A stretch of DNA of 64,000 nt from Thiomicrospira sp. (GTDB lineage Bacteria > Pseudomonadota > Gammaproteobacteria > Thiomicrospirales > Thiomicrospiraceae): positions 17,966 to 81,965 of the forward strand of contig NZ_JACUTY010000002.1 in assembly GCF_014859555.1 (NCBI RefSeq), in the 5' to 3' direction. This document shows, piece by piece, positions 8,648 through 17,127 of the stretch. Every line of letters begins with the position of its first letter. The first letter of the stretch is position 1. Made by a program: the position numbers and the translations under genes. A model generated the notes under the pieces. It saw nothing but the letters and a program-made list of their open reading frames with translations, had not been told where the DNA came from and ran no database searches.

Positions 8648-10167
8648 TGCAACTTACCGCTTGGGCTATTTTATTGCCGCTTATCGCCGGATTTTTACTG
8701 TTATTTGCACGTATAGGCGGTTTGCGCCTACAACGCTCGCTCAACCTATTGGTTGTGCTGGGTCTTGTATTTATAAGTTTCGAATTAGTCAAGCTGTCAC
8801 TAACGGGCGTGCATCAGGTCTATTTATCCGGTAACTGGATTGCACCCTTCGGGATTGTATTTGTACTGGATCAACTTTCTGCATTGATGTTACTGATTAC
8901 AGCTTTACTGGCTTTGGGTGCACTTTGGTATGCGATAGCCACTAAATATGATCAAAAAGGTTCGCATTTTCATGTGCTGTTCCAATTGCAGCTGTTTGGC
9001 TTAAATGGCGCGTTTTTAACCGGTGACCTATTTAACTTATTCGTATTTTTCGAGGTGTTACTGCTCGCGTCTTACGGGCTACTTCTGCATGGTAATGGGC
9101 GTTTGCGCACCAAAGCTGGTTTGCATTATGTGGTGATTAATCTAATTGGCTCTACCTTATTCTTGTTTGCGGTCGGCGCACTTTATGGTGCACTGGGTAC
9201 ACTGAACATTGCCGATATGGCCGCCAAAATATCCATCGCACCCGCTGAAGACTTAGGTCTGATCGCAGCAGCGGGCTTATTGCTATTGGTGGTGTTTGGT
9301 GTCAAAGCCGCTATGTTCCCATTGTATTTATGGCTACCTAGCGCTTATTCTCATACCTCGGCGCCCGTTGCCGCTCTGTTTGCGATTATGACCAAGGTGG
9401 GGATTTACTCCATTATCCGTGTGCATGGCACCATTTTTGGCATCGAAGCCGGTGATCTCGCCAGTTTCTACACGCCCTGGGTGCTTGGCTTAGGTTTAAT
9501 CACCTTATTGTTAGCCGCATTTGGGGTCATGGCTTCACGTGGTTTGCGTGAACAAGTGGCTTACCTAGTATTGGCCTCAGTGGCGACCTTGCTCATTGGG
9601 GTCGGCTTAAATAGTCCACAAGCCTTGGCCGCAACCCTATATTACTTAATGCATTCCACCTTAATTGCGGGGGGCATGTTCTTATTGGCGGATGTTATTT
9701 CGCGAGGGCGTGGCGTGCATGAAGACCGATATGAATCGGCACCGATTATGCCTAACGCCATCTTAATTGGTAGTGTATTTATGTTCGGTGCGGTCGCAAT
9801 GACCGGTATGCCCCCGCTGTCAGGCTTTTTTGGTAAGGTCTTAATTCTGGCGGCGGCCTTGGATAATGTTTGGTTCTTTAGCGTATTGGGGGTCATTCTG
9901 GTTTCAAGCTTGCTGATGATTATTGCCATGGCGCGGGCTGGTTCACTTTTGTTTTACCGCACCCAACCGGTAAACGTGTTACCCGGCGAACCACTAAATC
10001 GCGCGGCCTTTAGTGCCGTGATTGGCTTATTGGCGGCCAGTCCAATTTTGGTGATTTTTGCCAATCCAATCACAGCTTATACCGAGTCGGTGGCCATACA
10101 GGTATTTGATAGCGCCACTTATATTGAAGCTGTTTTATCCACACCAGCGACACAGAAGGCTGAATGA
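8644..10167 (+). CDS. mrpD: Na+/H+ antiporter subunit D (MrpD/MnhD)
   Basis: A 507-aa NuoM/NuoN-like proton-channel subunit with about 14 membrane helices. Visible family marks are GDLFNLFVFFEVLLLASYGLL, the charged FGVKAAMFPLYLWLP helix and the conserved Lys in IMTKVGIYSIIR. Full length for the family. Overlaps both neighbours by four bases. Confidence 0.93.
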   Translation: MMQLTAWAILLPLIAGFLLLFARIGGLRLQRSLNLLVVLGLVFISFELVKLSLTGVHQVYLSGNWIAPFGIVFVLDQLSALMLLITALLALGALWYAIATKYDQKGSHFHVLFQLQLFGLNGAFLTGDLFNLFVFFEVLLLASYGLLLHGNGRLRTKAGLHYVVINLIGSTLFLFAVGALYGALGTLNIADMAAKISIAPAEDLGLIAAAGLLLLVVFGVKAAMFPLYLWLPSAYSHTSAPVAALFAIMTKVGIYSIIRVHGTIFGIEAGDLASFYTPWVLGLGLITLLLAAFGVMASRGLREQVAYLVLASVATLLIGVGLNSPQALAATLYYLMHSTLIAGGMFLLADVISRGRGVHEDRYESAPIMPNAILIGSVFMFGAVAMTGMPPLSGFFGKVLILAAALDNVWFFSVLGVILVSSLLMIIAMARAGSLLFYRTQPVNVLPGEPLNRAAFSAVIGLLAASPILVIFANPITAYTESVAIQVFDSATYIEAVLSTPATQKAE

Positions 10168-10661
10168 TGTTAAAAAAACTGTTTCCGCATCCTATCTTAA
10201 TGTTGGTACTTTGGGCGACCTGGCTGTTACTGCATAACAGCCTTGCCCCCGGCCATATCGTATTAGGTTTTATTTTAGCGACCTTTATTCCCTGGCTAAC
10301 CTCTGGTTTTTGGCCTGAAAAAATATGTCTACAAAAACCTCTCACATTGTTCAAATTTTTGGGCGTGGTATTGTGGGATATGCTGGTGGCGAACTTTACG
10401 GTGGCCAAACTCATTTTAGGTAAAAACGAGCATCTACAGCCTAGCTTCATCTGTATCGAGTTAGATATTACCAGCCCTGTTGGCATTAGTTTATTAGCCA
10501 ATACTATTTCCTTAACTCCCGGCACAGTATCGTGTGACTTGTCGGCCGATCATCGTCAATTATTGGTACACGGCCTGCACATTAAAGATGCGCAGGCGAC
10601 GATTAATGAAATCAAAAAGCGCTATGAAAAACCACTTATGGAGGTCTTTACATCATGCTAG
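10164..10661 (+). CDS. mrpE: Na+/H+ antiporter subunit E (MrpE/MnhE)
   Basis: A 165-aa subunit with N-terminal membrane helices and a cytosolic domain. The segment ISLLANTISLTPGTVSCDLS is the diagnostic MrpE block. The start overlaps the mrpD stop and the end overlaps mrpF. Confidence 0.92.
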   Translation: MMLKKLFPHPILMLVLWATWLLLHNSLAPGHIVLGFILATFIPWLTSGFWPEKICLQKPLTLFKFLGVVLWDMLVANFTVAKLILGKNEHLQPSFICIELDITSPVGISLLANTISLTPGTVSCDLSADHRQLLVHGLHIKDAQATINEIKKRYEKPLMEVFTSC

Positions 10662-10924
10662 CCACGGTTTTACCCATCGCGTTTGCGCTTGTCAGTTTAG
10701 CGTTCGTACTCAGCTTGGTTCGTTTTATCAAAGGGCCGGATCTACCGGATCGTATTCTGGCGTTAGACACGCTTTATATTAATGCGATTGCGTTGTTAAT
10801 CTTGCTCGGTCTGTATTTGGGCAGCGCACTCTACTTTGAAGCTGCACTTTTAATTGCCGTAATGGGGTTTGTGGGCACCGTCGCCTTAAGCAAATACCTA
10901 TTGCGCGGCGATATCATGGAATAA
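10655..10924 (+). CDS. mrpF: Na+/H+ antiporter subunit F (MrpF/MnhF)
   Basis: An 89-aa protein with three membrane helices and the family motif GPDLPDRILALDTLYINAIA. It starts inside the last codons of mrpE (7-bp overlap), consistent with one polycistronic unit. Confidence 0.92.
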   Translation: MLATVLPIAFALVSLAFVLSLVRFIKGPDLPDRILALDTLYINAIALLILLGLYLGSALYFEAALLIAVMGFVGTVALSKYLLRGDIME

Positions 10925-10934
10925 GGATACGAAT

Positions 10935-11264
10935 ATGTTGGAATGGATTTTGGCGTTACTGGTATTGATTGGTGCCTTTTTTACCCTAGTCGGCTCGATT
11001 GGTTTATATAAACTGCCCGACTTTTTTATGCGTTTACATGGCCCAACTAAAGCTACAACGTTGGGCGTGGGGGCTATTTTGTTGGCTTCGGCTTTGTATT
11101 TTACGTTTATTACCGAACAAACCAGTTTGCATGAAGTATTGGTGACCATATTCTTATTTATCACCGCACCGGTTAGTGCCCACCTGATGGCCAAAGCGGC
11201 CTTGCATATCAAGCTCAAACAAATCGAACGCACTCAAAACGTATCTGAAACTGAACGTTTCTAA
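10935..11264 (+). CDS. mrpG: Na+/H+ antiporter subunit G (MrpG/MnhG)
   Basis: A 109-aa last subunit of the Mrp complex with three membrane helices and the motifs GSIGLYKLPDFFMRLHGPTKATTLG and FLFITAPVSAHLMAKAA. It follows mrpF by 10 bp with a Shine-Dalgarno (AAGGA) in the gap. All Mrp subunits are present and none looks damaged. Confidence 0.92.
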   Translation: MLEWILALLVLIGAFFTLVGSIGLYKLPDFFMRLHGPTKATTLGVGAILLASALYFTFITEQTSLHEVLVTIFLFITAPVSAHLMAKAALHIKLKQIERTQNVSETERF

Positions 11265-11276
11265 ATGCTTTTTCTA

Positions 11277-11300
11277 GCCACCACCAGGCCTGCTGGTGGC
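11277..11300. repeat. imperfect copy of the AGGCCT palindrome, hairpin after mrpG
   Basis: GCCACCACCAGGCC followed by TGCTGGTGGC keeps the outer arms of the repeat but has extra bases at the centre. It begins 13 bp past the mrpG stop and may act as the 3' end of the operon transcript. Confidence 0.55.
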
Positions 11301-11383
11301 AGCTCATACTGCAAAAACTCCGACAAAAGCACCTCTTACTGATAAAATGTTGGTTTTTTACACTTAAGCTGAATCCCACCATT

Positions 11384-12466
11384 ATGAGCCAGGCGCAACT
11401 GATTTTATTTGATAAACGTAACCAACCTTTAAAAGAATACATTGTCGCTGTCACAGCGTCAGATGGCCTAGACATCAAAGGGGTTCAGCTTGTTGCCTCT
11501 CCAGCCAAAGGCGAAAAAGCGCTACTTTCTGCCGGCCTGCGTATTCCGCCACTGGAGCAGTTTGATTACAACACCAAAAAAATCGCGCATACCGCGTTAG
11601 ATCAGCTAATCATTTCTGAAGACGAAGTGATTAGCTGTGAAGAGTTTATTCAGCGCGCATCAGAAGATGAAGTCGTGCGTGCGGCTTTGACCCGCTCTAT
11701 GAACAAAGCACAATTAGCGATTGAAGCCTTAATCAGTGAATTCACTCAATCCGAAGTGATTCCACTCATCAAAGAAAATCGCAACGACGCTTTATACAAA
11801 CTCAAACAGCATGATAAAACTCTCAAAGGTAAACGTGTCTTGTGTTTGGACATTGAAGCGACTGATATTTCGACTAACCCTGAAGCCGATGTCATTCAAA
11901 TTTCGATTTGCGATTTGGAAGGCCATGAAATCCTAAATCAGCTCATCAACCCGGGTTACGACATTCCCGAAAATGAAAAGCACAATATCTCAACCGAGAT
12001 GGTGCAAGAAGCACCTTTGTTTGCGCAGTGTTGGGACGAGATTCATAAAGTGTTGCTTGAGGCCGACATCATTTTGGCCTACAGTACCGAAAGCGACTTT
12101 GCTTATTTGCAAAACTCCGCCAATAAAAAAATGTTGGAATTCGAACTCGACTACAACAAATGGTTAGATGTAGCCGAGTTCAGTAAAGAATTAGTGGGTG
12201 CGATGCGGTGGCATTCTGAACGTATGTATTGGTTCTGGAAAACACCTAAGCTCACCGTGGCTTACGAAAAAGTATTGGGCCAACCTTTCCCGGGTGATGC
12301 ACACGATGCCTTGGCCGATGCACGTGCCACCGCTGAACTCATGCTAGCGATGCTAAAACTTGGGCGTAACTCGCAAATTAACGAGAAAAAACCGGTGGCA
12401 AACGAGAAAAAAGCCGTCAGCAATAATTTATTTGCACAAGCTTTTGCCAACGCGAAACGCAAATAA
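11384..12466 (+). CDS. DnaQ-like 3'-5' exonuclease (DEDDh)
   Basis: A 360-aa protein with an exonuclease domain from about 150 to 325. The DEDDh residues are visible: D156 and E158 in CLDIEAT, Asp in STESDFAYL, and the His-Asp pair in GDAHDALADARAT. The first 150 residues are a separate, mostly helical region that I do not recognise. The family degrades DNA or RNA from the 3' end; the substrate cannot be told. Monocistronic or paired with hisI 16 bp downstream. Confidence 0.8.
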   Translation: MSQAQLILFDKRNQPLKEYIVAVTASDGLDIKGVQLVASPAKGEKALLSAGLRIPPLEQFDYNTKKIAHTALDQLIISEDEVISCEEFIQRASEDEVVRAALTRSMNKAQLAIEALISEFTQSEVIPLIKENRNDALYKLKQHDKTLKGKRVLCLDIEATDISTNPEADVIQISICDLEGHEILNQLINPGYDIPENEKHNISTEMVQEAPLFAQCWDEIHKVLLEADIILAYSTESDFAYLQNSANKKMLEFELDYNKWLDVAEFSKELVGAMRWHSERMYWFWKTPKLTVAYEKVLGQPFPGDAHDALADARATAELMLAMLKLGRNSQINEKKPVANEKKAVSNNLFAQAFANAKRK

Positions 12467-12482
12467 CACAAAGGTTAAAACC

Positions 12483-12932
12483 ATGTCGGACATCAACTTT
12501 TTAAATTTAGAACACGCCAAAAAAGGCGATCAGTTTGATTGGACGCAACTCAAAACTCATCTAAAGTTTGATGCCGATGGTTTAATGCCAGCGATTGCGC
12601 AACAGCATGATACAGGTGAAGTTTTAATGTTGGCGTATATGAACTTAGCCGCGCTAGAAGAAACCTTAAAAACCGGGCGTGTTTGTTATTGGTCGCGCTC
12701 GCGCCAAAGCTATTGGCGCAAAGGCGAAGCATCTGGCCAAATCCAAACACTAAAACAAGCACGTTTAGATTGTGATGGTGATACTTTGCTTTTACTAGTC
12801 GACCAAACTGGCCCGGCTTGTCATACTGGCCGCTCCAACTGTTTTTACAACGCAATTAAAGGTGACAAAGTCGAAATCCTAACCGATCCTTTAATTGACC
12901 CAGCCGAGCTTTATAAACACCATTCGCATTAA
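12483..12932 (+). CDS. hisI: phosphoribosyl-AMP cyclohydrolase
   Basis: A 149-aa stand-alone HisI, third step of histidine synthesis, opening the purine ring of PR-AMP. Family motifs: TGEVLMLAYMN (44-54), TGRVCYWSRSRQSYWRKGEASG (64-85) and DCDGDTLLLLVDQTGPACHTGRSNCF (96-121), including the Asp cluster and Cys97/113/120 that bind metal. The ATG at 12483 has AAAGG upstream; the frame is open further upstream but that part overlaps the exonuclease gene and has no HisI similarity. HisE is not fused and not adjacent. Confidence 0.93.
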   Translation: MSDINFLNLEHAKKGDQFDWTQLKTHLKFDADGLMPAIAQQHDTGEVLMLAYMNLAALEETLKTGRVCYWSRSRQSYWRKGEASGQIQTLKQARLDCDGDTLLLLVDQTGPACHTGRSNCFYNAIKGDKVEILTDPLIDPAELYKHHSH

Positions 12933-12961
12933 AAAAAGCCGTGTAATAACACGGCTTTTTT
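12932..12961. terminator. bidirectional intrinsic terminator
   Basis: AAAAAAGCCGTGT, a short loop, then ACACGGCTTTTTT form a hairpin flanked by A and T runs. It serves convergent hisI (+) and the heat-shock gene (-). Confidence 0.9.
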
Positions 12962-12963
12962 AT

Positions 12964-13524
12964 TTAAGACTTAATTGGAATTTGTCGATGACCATTTTTT
13001 GGAGCTTGACCATCTCTTGGCAAGATCACCGTTAGTACCCCGTTTTTCATACTGGCTTCAATCTTCTCCAGCACCACATCATCCGGCAGATCTAAGGTAC
13101 GTTGAAACTGGCCATAGCTGCGTTCAATTCGATAATAATGTTGATCCTTATCTTCTTTTTCTAAATGCTTTTCACCCTGAATAAACAAGGTCTGGCCATT
13201 CAGTTCAAGCTTAATATCCTCTTGCACCAGGCCTGGTGCTTCAAGCGAAACCGTATATTGCTTATCATCACTAGCCACATTCAAGTTAGGTCGAAAAGCC
13301 GCTTGATTATTGTCAGAAAACAACGCGTTTAAACGGCGAGTAAGCAAACCAAAACCACGAAAAGCCTCATCAAATAACCGATCCATTTCTCGATGTAGCT
13401 GCCAAATATCCGCCACCCCAGTTTGAGAAGGGTATTGTTCACGTTTCACCGGAACCGCCTGTTCAGAAGCATTTGGCTCTTCATGTTTAAACCAGTTCCA
13501 AGGATTAATTTTACTCAGTTCCAT
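12964..13524 (-). CDS. Hsp20/alpha-crystallin small heat-shock protein
   Basis: A protein of about 186 aa with an alpha-crystallin domain in its second half (FRPNLNVASDDKQYTVSLEAPGLVQEDI through RSYGQFQRTLDLPDDV to the GVLTVILPR strand). It acts as an ATP-independent holdase chaperone in the cytosol. An ATG at 13536 is in frame, but only the one at 13524 has a plausible Shine-Dalgarno (GGGGTG). A palindrome copy encodes the PGLV of the conserved EAPGL loop. Confidence 0.88.
   Translation of the reverse strand: MELSKINPWNWFKHEEPNASEQAVPVKREQYPSQTGVADIWQLHREMDRLFDEAFRGFGLLTRRLNALFSDNNQAAFRPNLNVASDDKQYTVSLEAPGLVQEDIKLELNGQTLFIQGEKHLEKEDKDQHYYRIERSYGQFQRTLDLPDDVVLEKIEASMKNGVLTVILPRDGQAPKNGHRQIPIKS
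13226..13237. repeat. palindrome ACCAGGCCTGGT, copy 3
   Basis: Inside the small heat-shock gene; extended dyad GCACCAGGCCTGGTGC. Confidence 0.9.
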
Positions 13525-13638
13525 TTTGCACCCCATGAAATTAAGTGATTGAATATTAAAGGAATAGATCCCATCTACGCATTAAACTTATGTCTCACTT
13601 AATAACTTTTCAAGGGGAAAAATAGAATATTGGATCAA

Positions 13639-13896
13639 CTAATTTGAATCGGTCGGACAGGTTGAACAACCTAAAGAACGTTTATTTACCAAACGCTGAT
13701 AAACCAACACCACCAATAAAGTCGCTAACACGGTCAGCAAAATCAACGGCCAAAAAGCTGGAATCATCTCCCAACCAATCGCTAAGGTAATCTGGCTATG
13801 CGCATCCAGTTTTTCAACCAAATGCCAATTCATCAAGTGGCTATCCAAGTAAACCACCAACAACAAAACCGCTACCGCTAACATCACTAAACACAT
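13639..13896 (-). CDS. small two-helix membrane protein downstream of mcrC
   Basis: An 85-aa protein with hydrophobic helices at about 2-17 and 48-67, separated by a polar loop, and a basic, Cys-containing tail (CSTCP). It starts 5 bp after the mcrC stop with GGAG as Shine-Dalgarno inside the end of mcrC, so it is probably translated from the mcrBC transcript. Not recognised. It could be an accessory membrane component of the defence locus or an unrelated passenger. Confidence 0.6.
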   Translation of the reverse strand: MCLVMLAVAVLLLVVYLDSHLMNWHLVEKLDAHSQITLAIGWEMIPAFWPLILLTVLATLLVVLVYQRLVNKRSLGCSTCPTDSN

Positions 13897-13901
13897 GGTT
13901 T

Positions 13902-15197
13902 CTACTCCAAAATTGATGACAACCAGGCCTGGTTGTTTTCTTCGTTCTCTAAATCAAACGGCAAAACTTGTAATGAGATAGTTTCGCTGAACTTGAACAT
14001 ATCTAAAGGTTGATTAAATGTCGCACAACACGGATAAATCAATACCAACCTACCCTGACCGTTTAACACTTTATGACCGTAAGCAAACAGCTGATACATA
14101 TCCGACTGGGCGATGCCCGATTTAGCATCTTCTGAGCCATTTTCGTATGTTTGACTTTGGTTAATCAACTTCCACTTGGTATCCAAAACTGCAATTGGGC
14201 TTTTATCTCGGTAAAGCACCAAATCGGGTCTTAGTTGAAATACCTGCTTTTCGCCTTGAGTCGCTAAATAGTTTCGAGACATTTGAGTTTTAAGGTTATA
14301 GCCAATGGGCAAATTGCGCTGTATATGATGTGCTACGTAAGCCTCAAATAATTTATCCATCGGCAATAAAAATGAAATACCACTATGTTGATTGGCGGTT
14401 GCAAACGGACTGTATTGGCTTAAAATCAACTTCAACCAAGGTAATAACGGTTGATAGTAATGCATATCACGACTTGTTCGCCAAGCCTTAAAATCTTGCA
14501 TTATGTGATGTGAAATTGGCACTTCGTCAAACGCAAAACGTAATTCGCGCGCGAGCTTCTGGTTAGGTAAATATTGACTCCATTTACTCACCAAAATTAG
14601 TGCTGAATGGATCAAGCGGTTTTCAGCTCGCTCATCACTAAACACATCATATTCGATGCAAAACTGGGTTTGTTTAGAAGGCGATTGGCGCAATTGACGT
14701 GCGGTTTGTAACTGACCTTTTAAAAAACGCTCTTGAGCCTCGATGCGCTGGTAATCCTTGCGAACGCCTTTACGCACCACCTGCGCCAAATCTTGCAGAA
14801 AGCGACCAATCAGCACTTCAGGCAAGGGTTGTTTGAGTCTATCAATTAAGGCATCGGTGGATTCAATAAAAGGCAAAACTTTGGCCGCAGCCAGCATTTT
14901 AAGTAAGCGTTTTCGACTCGCCACCAGGCCTGGTTTTTCAAGAGTTGGCTCGTGCTTTGGTAAGATTTCAATTTGCACACCATCTGGCGTTGCAATGACG
15001 CCAACATATCCATGAACCTTTAACGTATGCGCGTTAACAAAACTTAAGTAACGATGTACTTTATCTGCTGATTGAGCAATTTGAGACAAGTACAACCAGG
15101 CCTGGTGGTTGACTTCAATCTGGTCAAAACTGTTTTGCGCGTTATGATCGGCTCGAACAATTCGCCCCCATTCACGCACCACCAGATTATTTAACAT
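13902..15197 (-). CDS. mcrC: McrC-family subunit of a 5-methylcytosine restriction system
   Basis: A 431-aa McrC family protein, the nuclease partner of the McrB GTPase. The C-terminal half carries the PD-(D/E)xK core: RPDLVLYRDKSPIAVLDTKWK, with D..D-x-K spacing intact. McrBC systems cut DNA containing methylated cytosine next to a purine. The ATG abuts the mcrB stop codon, showing coupling. The gene contains three perfect ACCAGGCCTGGT palindromes, an unusual density. Confidence 0.87.
   Translation of the reverse strand: MLNNLVVREWGRIVRADHNAQNSFDQIEVNHQAWLYLSQIAQSADKVHRYLSFVNAHTLKVHGYVGVIATPDGVQIEILPKHEPTLEKPGLVASRKRLLKMLAAAKVLPFIESTDALIDRLKQPLPEVLIGRFLQDLAQVVRKGVRKDYQRIEAQERFLKGQLQTARQLRQSPSKQTQFCIEYDVFSDERAENRLIHSALILVSKWSQYLPNQKLARELRFAFDEVPISHHIMQDFKAWRTSRDMHYYQPLLPWLKLILSQYSPFATANQHSGISFLLPMDKLFEAYVAHHIQRNLPIGYNLKTQMSRNYLATQGEKQVFQLRPDLVLYRDKSPIAVLDTKWKLINQSQTYENGSEDAKSGIAQSDMYQLFAYGHKVLNGQGRLVLIYPCCATFNQPLDMFKFSETISLQVLPFDLENEENNQAWLSSILE
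13922..13933. repeat. palindrome ACCAGGCCTGGT, copy 4
   Basis: Near the 3' end of mcrC, read as Asn-Gln-Ala-Trp; extended dyad AACCAGGCCTGGTT. Confidence 0.9.
14923..14934. repeat. palindrome ACCAGGCCTGGT, copy 5
   Basis: Within mcrC, read as Pro-Gly-Leu-Val. Confidence 0.9.
15095..15106. repeat. palindrome ACCAGGCCTGGT, copy 6
   Basis: Within mcrC, read as His-Gln-Ala-Trp. Confidence 0.9.
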
Positions 15198-16985
15198 TTA
15201 AAGGCCCTGATAAATTGCTTTGAAAACGTCCTCATCCAAACCATCAATTCCTGTTCGCTGGAATTTTTCAGTGGTGTTAGGCGCCTCCGTGTCAGTGAAC
15301 AAATTATTAAATGTTTGGCGTTGGTAAAAATTATCCGCCGCCGCGCCCAGAACCCAACGGATTTTTTGCCAGTCGTCATAAAAGTATTCTTCCAGCAGCG
15401 GTAAGATTTTATTTTTAAACGCGTTACGTAAATCATCAAGGTTATTTAAATTCATTAAAAATGCATGGCCTAAAGTATGTTCGCGGTCATATAGAGCTTC
15501 AATGCGTTGATTCATTACATTTAGCATTTGACGAACATTAACACCGTCCAAATTCTCTGTCACCAGGTCTGATTGTGGCATCATTTCAATAAAATCAAAC
15601 CGGCGGCGTAAGGCTGTATCCATTAATGCCAATGAGCGATCTGCGGTATTCATTGTGCCAATAATATAAAGATTGTTCGGAACCGAAAAAGGGGTTTTGG
15701 AATAAGGCAAAGTGACTTCAATCGCTTCAGGATTACCTGAACGTTTACTAGGCTCAATTAAAGTAATCAACTCACCCAAAATTCGTGAAATATTACCACG
15801 ATTTATTTCATCGATAATGAGCACATGGGGCTTAGGCTTATCACTTGGTTCGTGTTTTGATAATAAACTCTGAAACCGATCAACATTTAGTGTGCCGGGT
15901 TTTAATTGATATATTGTCATCTGTGATAATGACTTATCAAAAATCCTATTAGCAGGTAAACTCGGTGAGAATGTTCTTAGCCATTTCACATTACGTTTCT
16001 GCTTAAATCCACTTCGACTGTCATCCTCTAGGAACTCATACTCACCAGTTACTTCTGCAATGGCTCTAAATTTACTATTCCCATCAGAGACCACAATTAA
16101 ATCCCCTGTTTGCATAATATTTTTAAACACATTTACCGAAGTCACCGCATAGTTGTTGTTGTCCAATTTTTCGCCTAAGCTTTTAGACATTTTCTCGTGT
16201 ATTTTTAATCGATTATCTAAACCAGAAAAGTCAAAATCATAACCCCATCCAAGTAAAACATAATCATTTTCCAAACATTCTTCGTAAATAAAGTCTTCGT
16301 CTTGCAGGGTATTACCCAAAGACATTTTCCAGACTTTTCGATTTGTAAGCGAAATGTTTTCAGATGTTGCGCTTTCTACTTTTGAGACAGCCGTCTGGCA
16401 TATTTGCTTAAATATTCCATCCACAACTTCATAGCTAATTTTTTCGCCGTCTGTTTTTGCCTGAATACCTTCAACAAAATCTTCATAACTAAAGCTTTGG
16501 TGAAAGGTAACAAATTCGACTTGTCCAGGGTAAGCTTGTTTAAGCTCTTGAATTGAACGAGGCCTGGTGGTGGGTAAGCTTGATTCAAGAATACTCACAG
16601 CCAAATCAATGGTACTAAACGTTTTACCCGTACCAGGTGGGCCGTACAGAATTTTATTCAACGCCTTTTTATCATTAAGCGAACCGACATTTTGAGTAGC
16701 TTTGTAATATTGATAAAAATCCAAATATTGCCTTAAAGCAGCACTTAAGCGCCTATTGTCATGTTCCGCATTCCATCCAGCTAAATCACCACCTCTAACT
16801 AAGCGTTGATAAAAACTATCCAAAGTACCAATATTTTGTTCATCAAAGACATTTTGCTCTAGACCATTCTGTAACCTAAAATCAGCGTACTCTAAATCAT
16901 TCCCATTTAAAGCCCTAAGATAAGAGGATACTGCACCAGCAGTTTGTAACTGTGTGCTTAACCACTCTCTAAATAATTCTTCCAT
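15198..16985 (-). CDS. mcrB: McrB-family AAA+ GTPase with inserted EVE-like domain
   Basis: A 595-aa motor subunit of the McrBC system. Walker A is GPPGTGKT (about 115-122), Walker B VLIIDEINRGN (about 388-398) and the McrB sensor-like signature GTMNTADRSLALMDTALRRRFDF follows (about 443-465). Between Walker A and B sits an insertion (about 216-362) starting KVWKMSLGN and containing LLGWG and GDLIVVSDG, resembling EVE/PUA-like modified-base readers; this is pattern recognition, not a search result. The N-terminal 100 residues form a helical region not like E. coli McrB. The ATG at 16985 has AAAGGGG upstream, unlike the in-frame ATG at 17009. Confidence 0.85.
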   Translation of the reverse strand: MEELFREWLSTQLQTAGAVSSYLRALNGNDLEYADFRLQNGLEQNVFDEQNIGTLDSFYQRLVRGGDLAGWNAEHDNRRLSAALRQYLDFYQYYKATQNVGSLNDKKALNKILYGPPGTGKTFSTIDLAVSILESSLPTTRPRSIQELKQAYPGQVEFVTFHQSFSYEDFVEGIQAKTDGEKISYEVVDGIFKQICQTAVSKVESATSENISLTNRKVWKMSLGNTLQDEDFIYEECLENDYVLLGWGYDFDFSGLDNRLKIHEKMSKSLGEKLDNNNYAVTSVNVFKNIMQTGDLIVVSDGNSKFRAIAEVTGEYEFLEDDSRSGFKQKRNVKWLRTFSPSLPANRIFDKSLSQMTIYQLKPGTLNVDRFQSLLSKHEPSDKPKPHVLIIDEINRGNISRILGELITLIEPSKRSGNPEAIEVTLPYSKTPFSVPNNLYIIGTMNTADRSLALMDTALRRRFDFIEMMPQSDLVTENLDGVNVRQMLNVMNQRIEALYDREHTLGHAFLMNLNNLDDLRNAFKNKILPLLEEYFYDDWQKIRWVLGAAADNFYQRQTFNNLFTDTEAPNTTEKFQRTGIDGLDEDVFKAIYQGL

Positions 16986-17097
16986 AAAAACCCCTTTAGT
17001 TAACTGCATTCAGTTTACATAACCCGCCACTTAGATGGGAATGTTTACCCAGTAAAAAATGTAAATAACTACAATATAACTAAAGATTAATCCAACC

Positions 17098-17109
17098 ACC
17101 AGGCCTGGT
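17098..17109. repeat. palindrome ACCAGGCCTGGT, copy 7
   Basis: Intergenic between cbbO and mcrB; the dyad extends to 18 bp, ACCACCAGGCCTGGTGGT (17095-17112). It lies 19 bp past the cbbO stop and could end that transcript. Confidence 0.9.
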
Positions 17110-17127
17110 GGTCGGGGTTAACGAGGA

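Noticed and set aside
5430..11264. A DAB-type inorganic-carbon complex
   Set aside because: All Mrp subunits A/B, C, D, E, F and G are recognisable and no DabA (DUF2309) gene is adjacent.
12360..12482. A longer N-terminus for HisI
   Set aside because: It overlaps the exonuclease gene; the ATG at 12483 has a Shine-Dalgarno and gives the normal HisI length.
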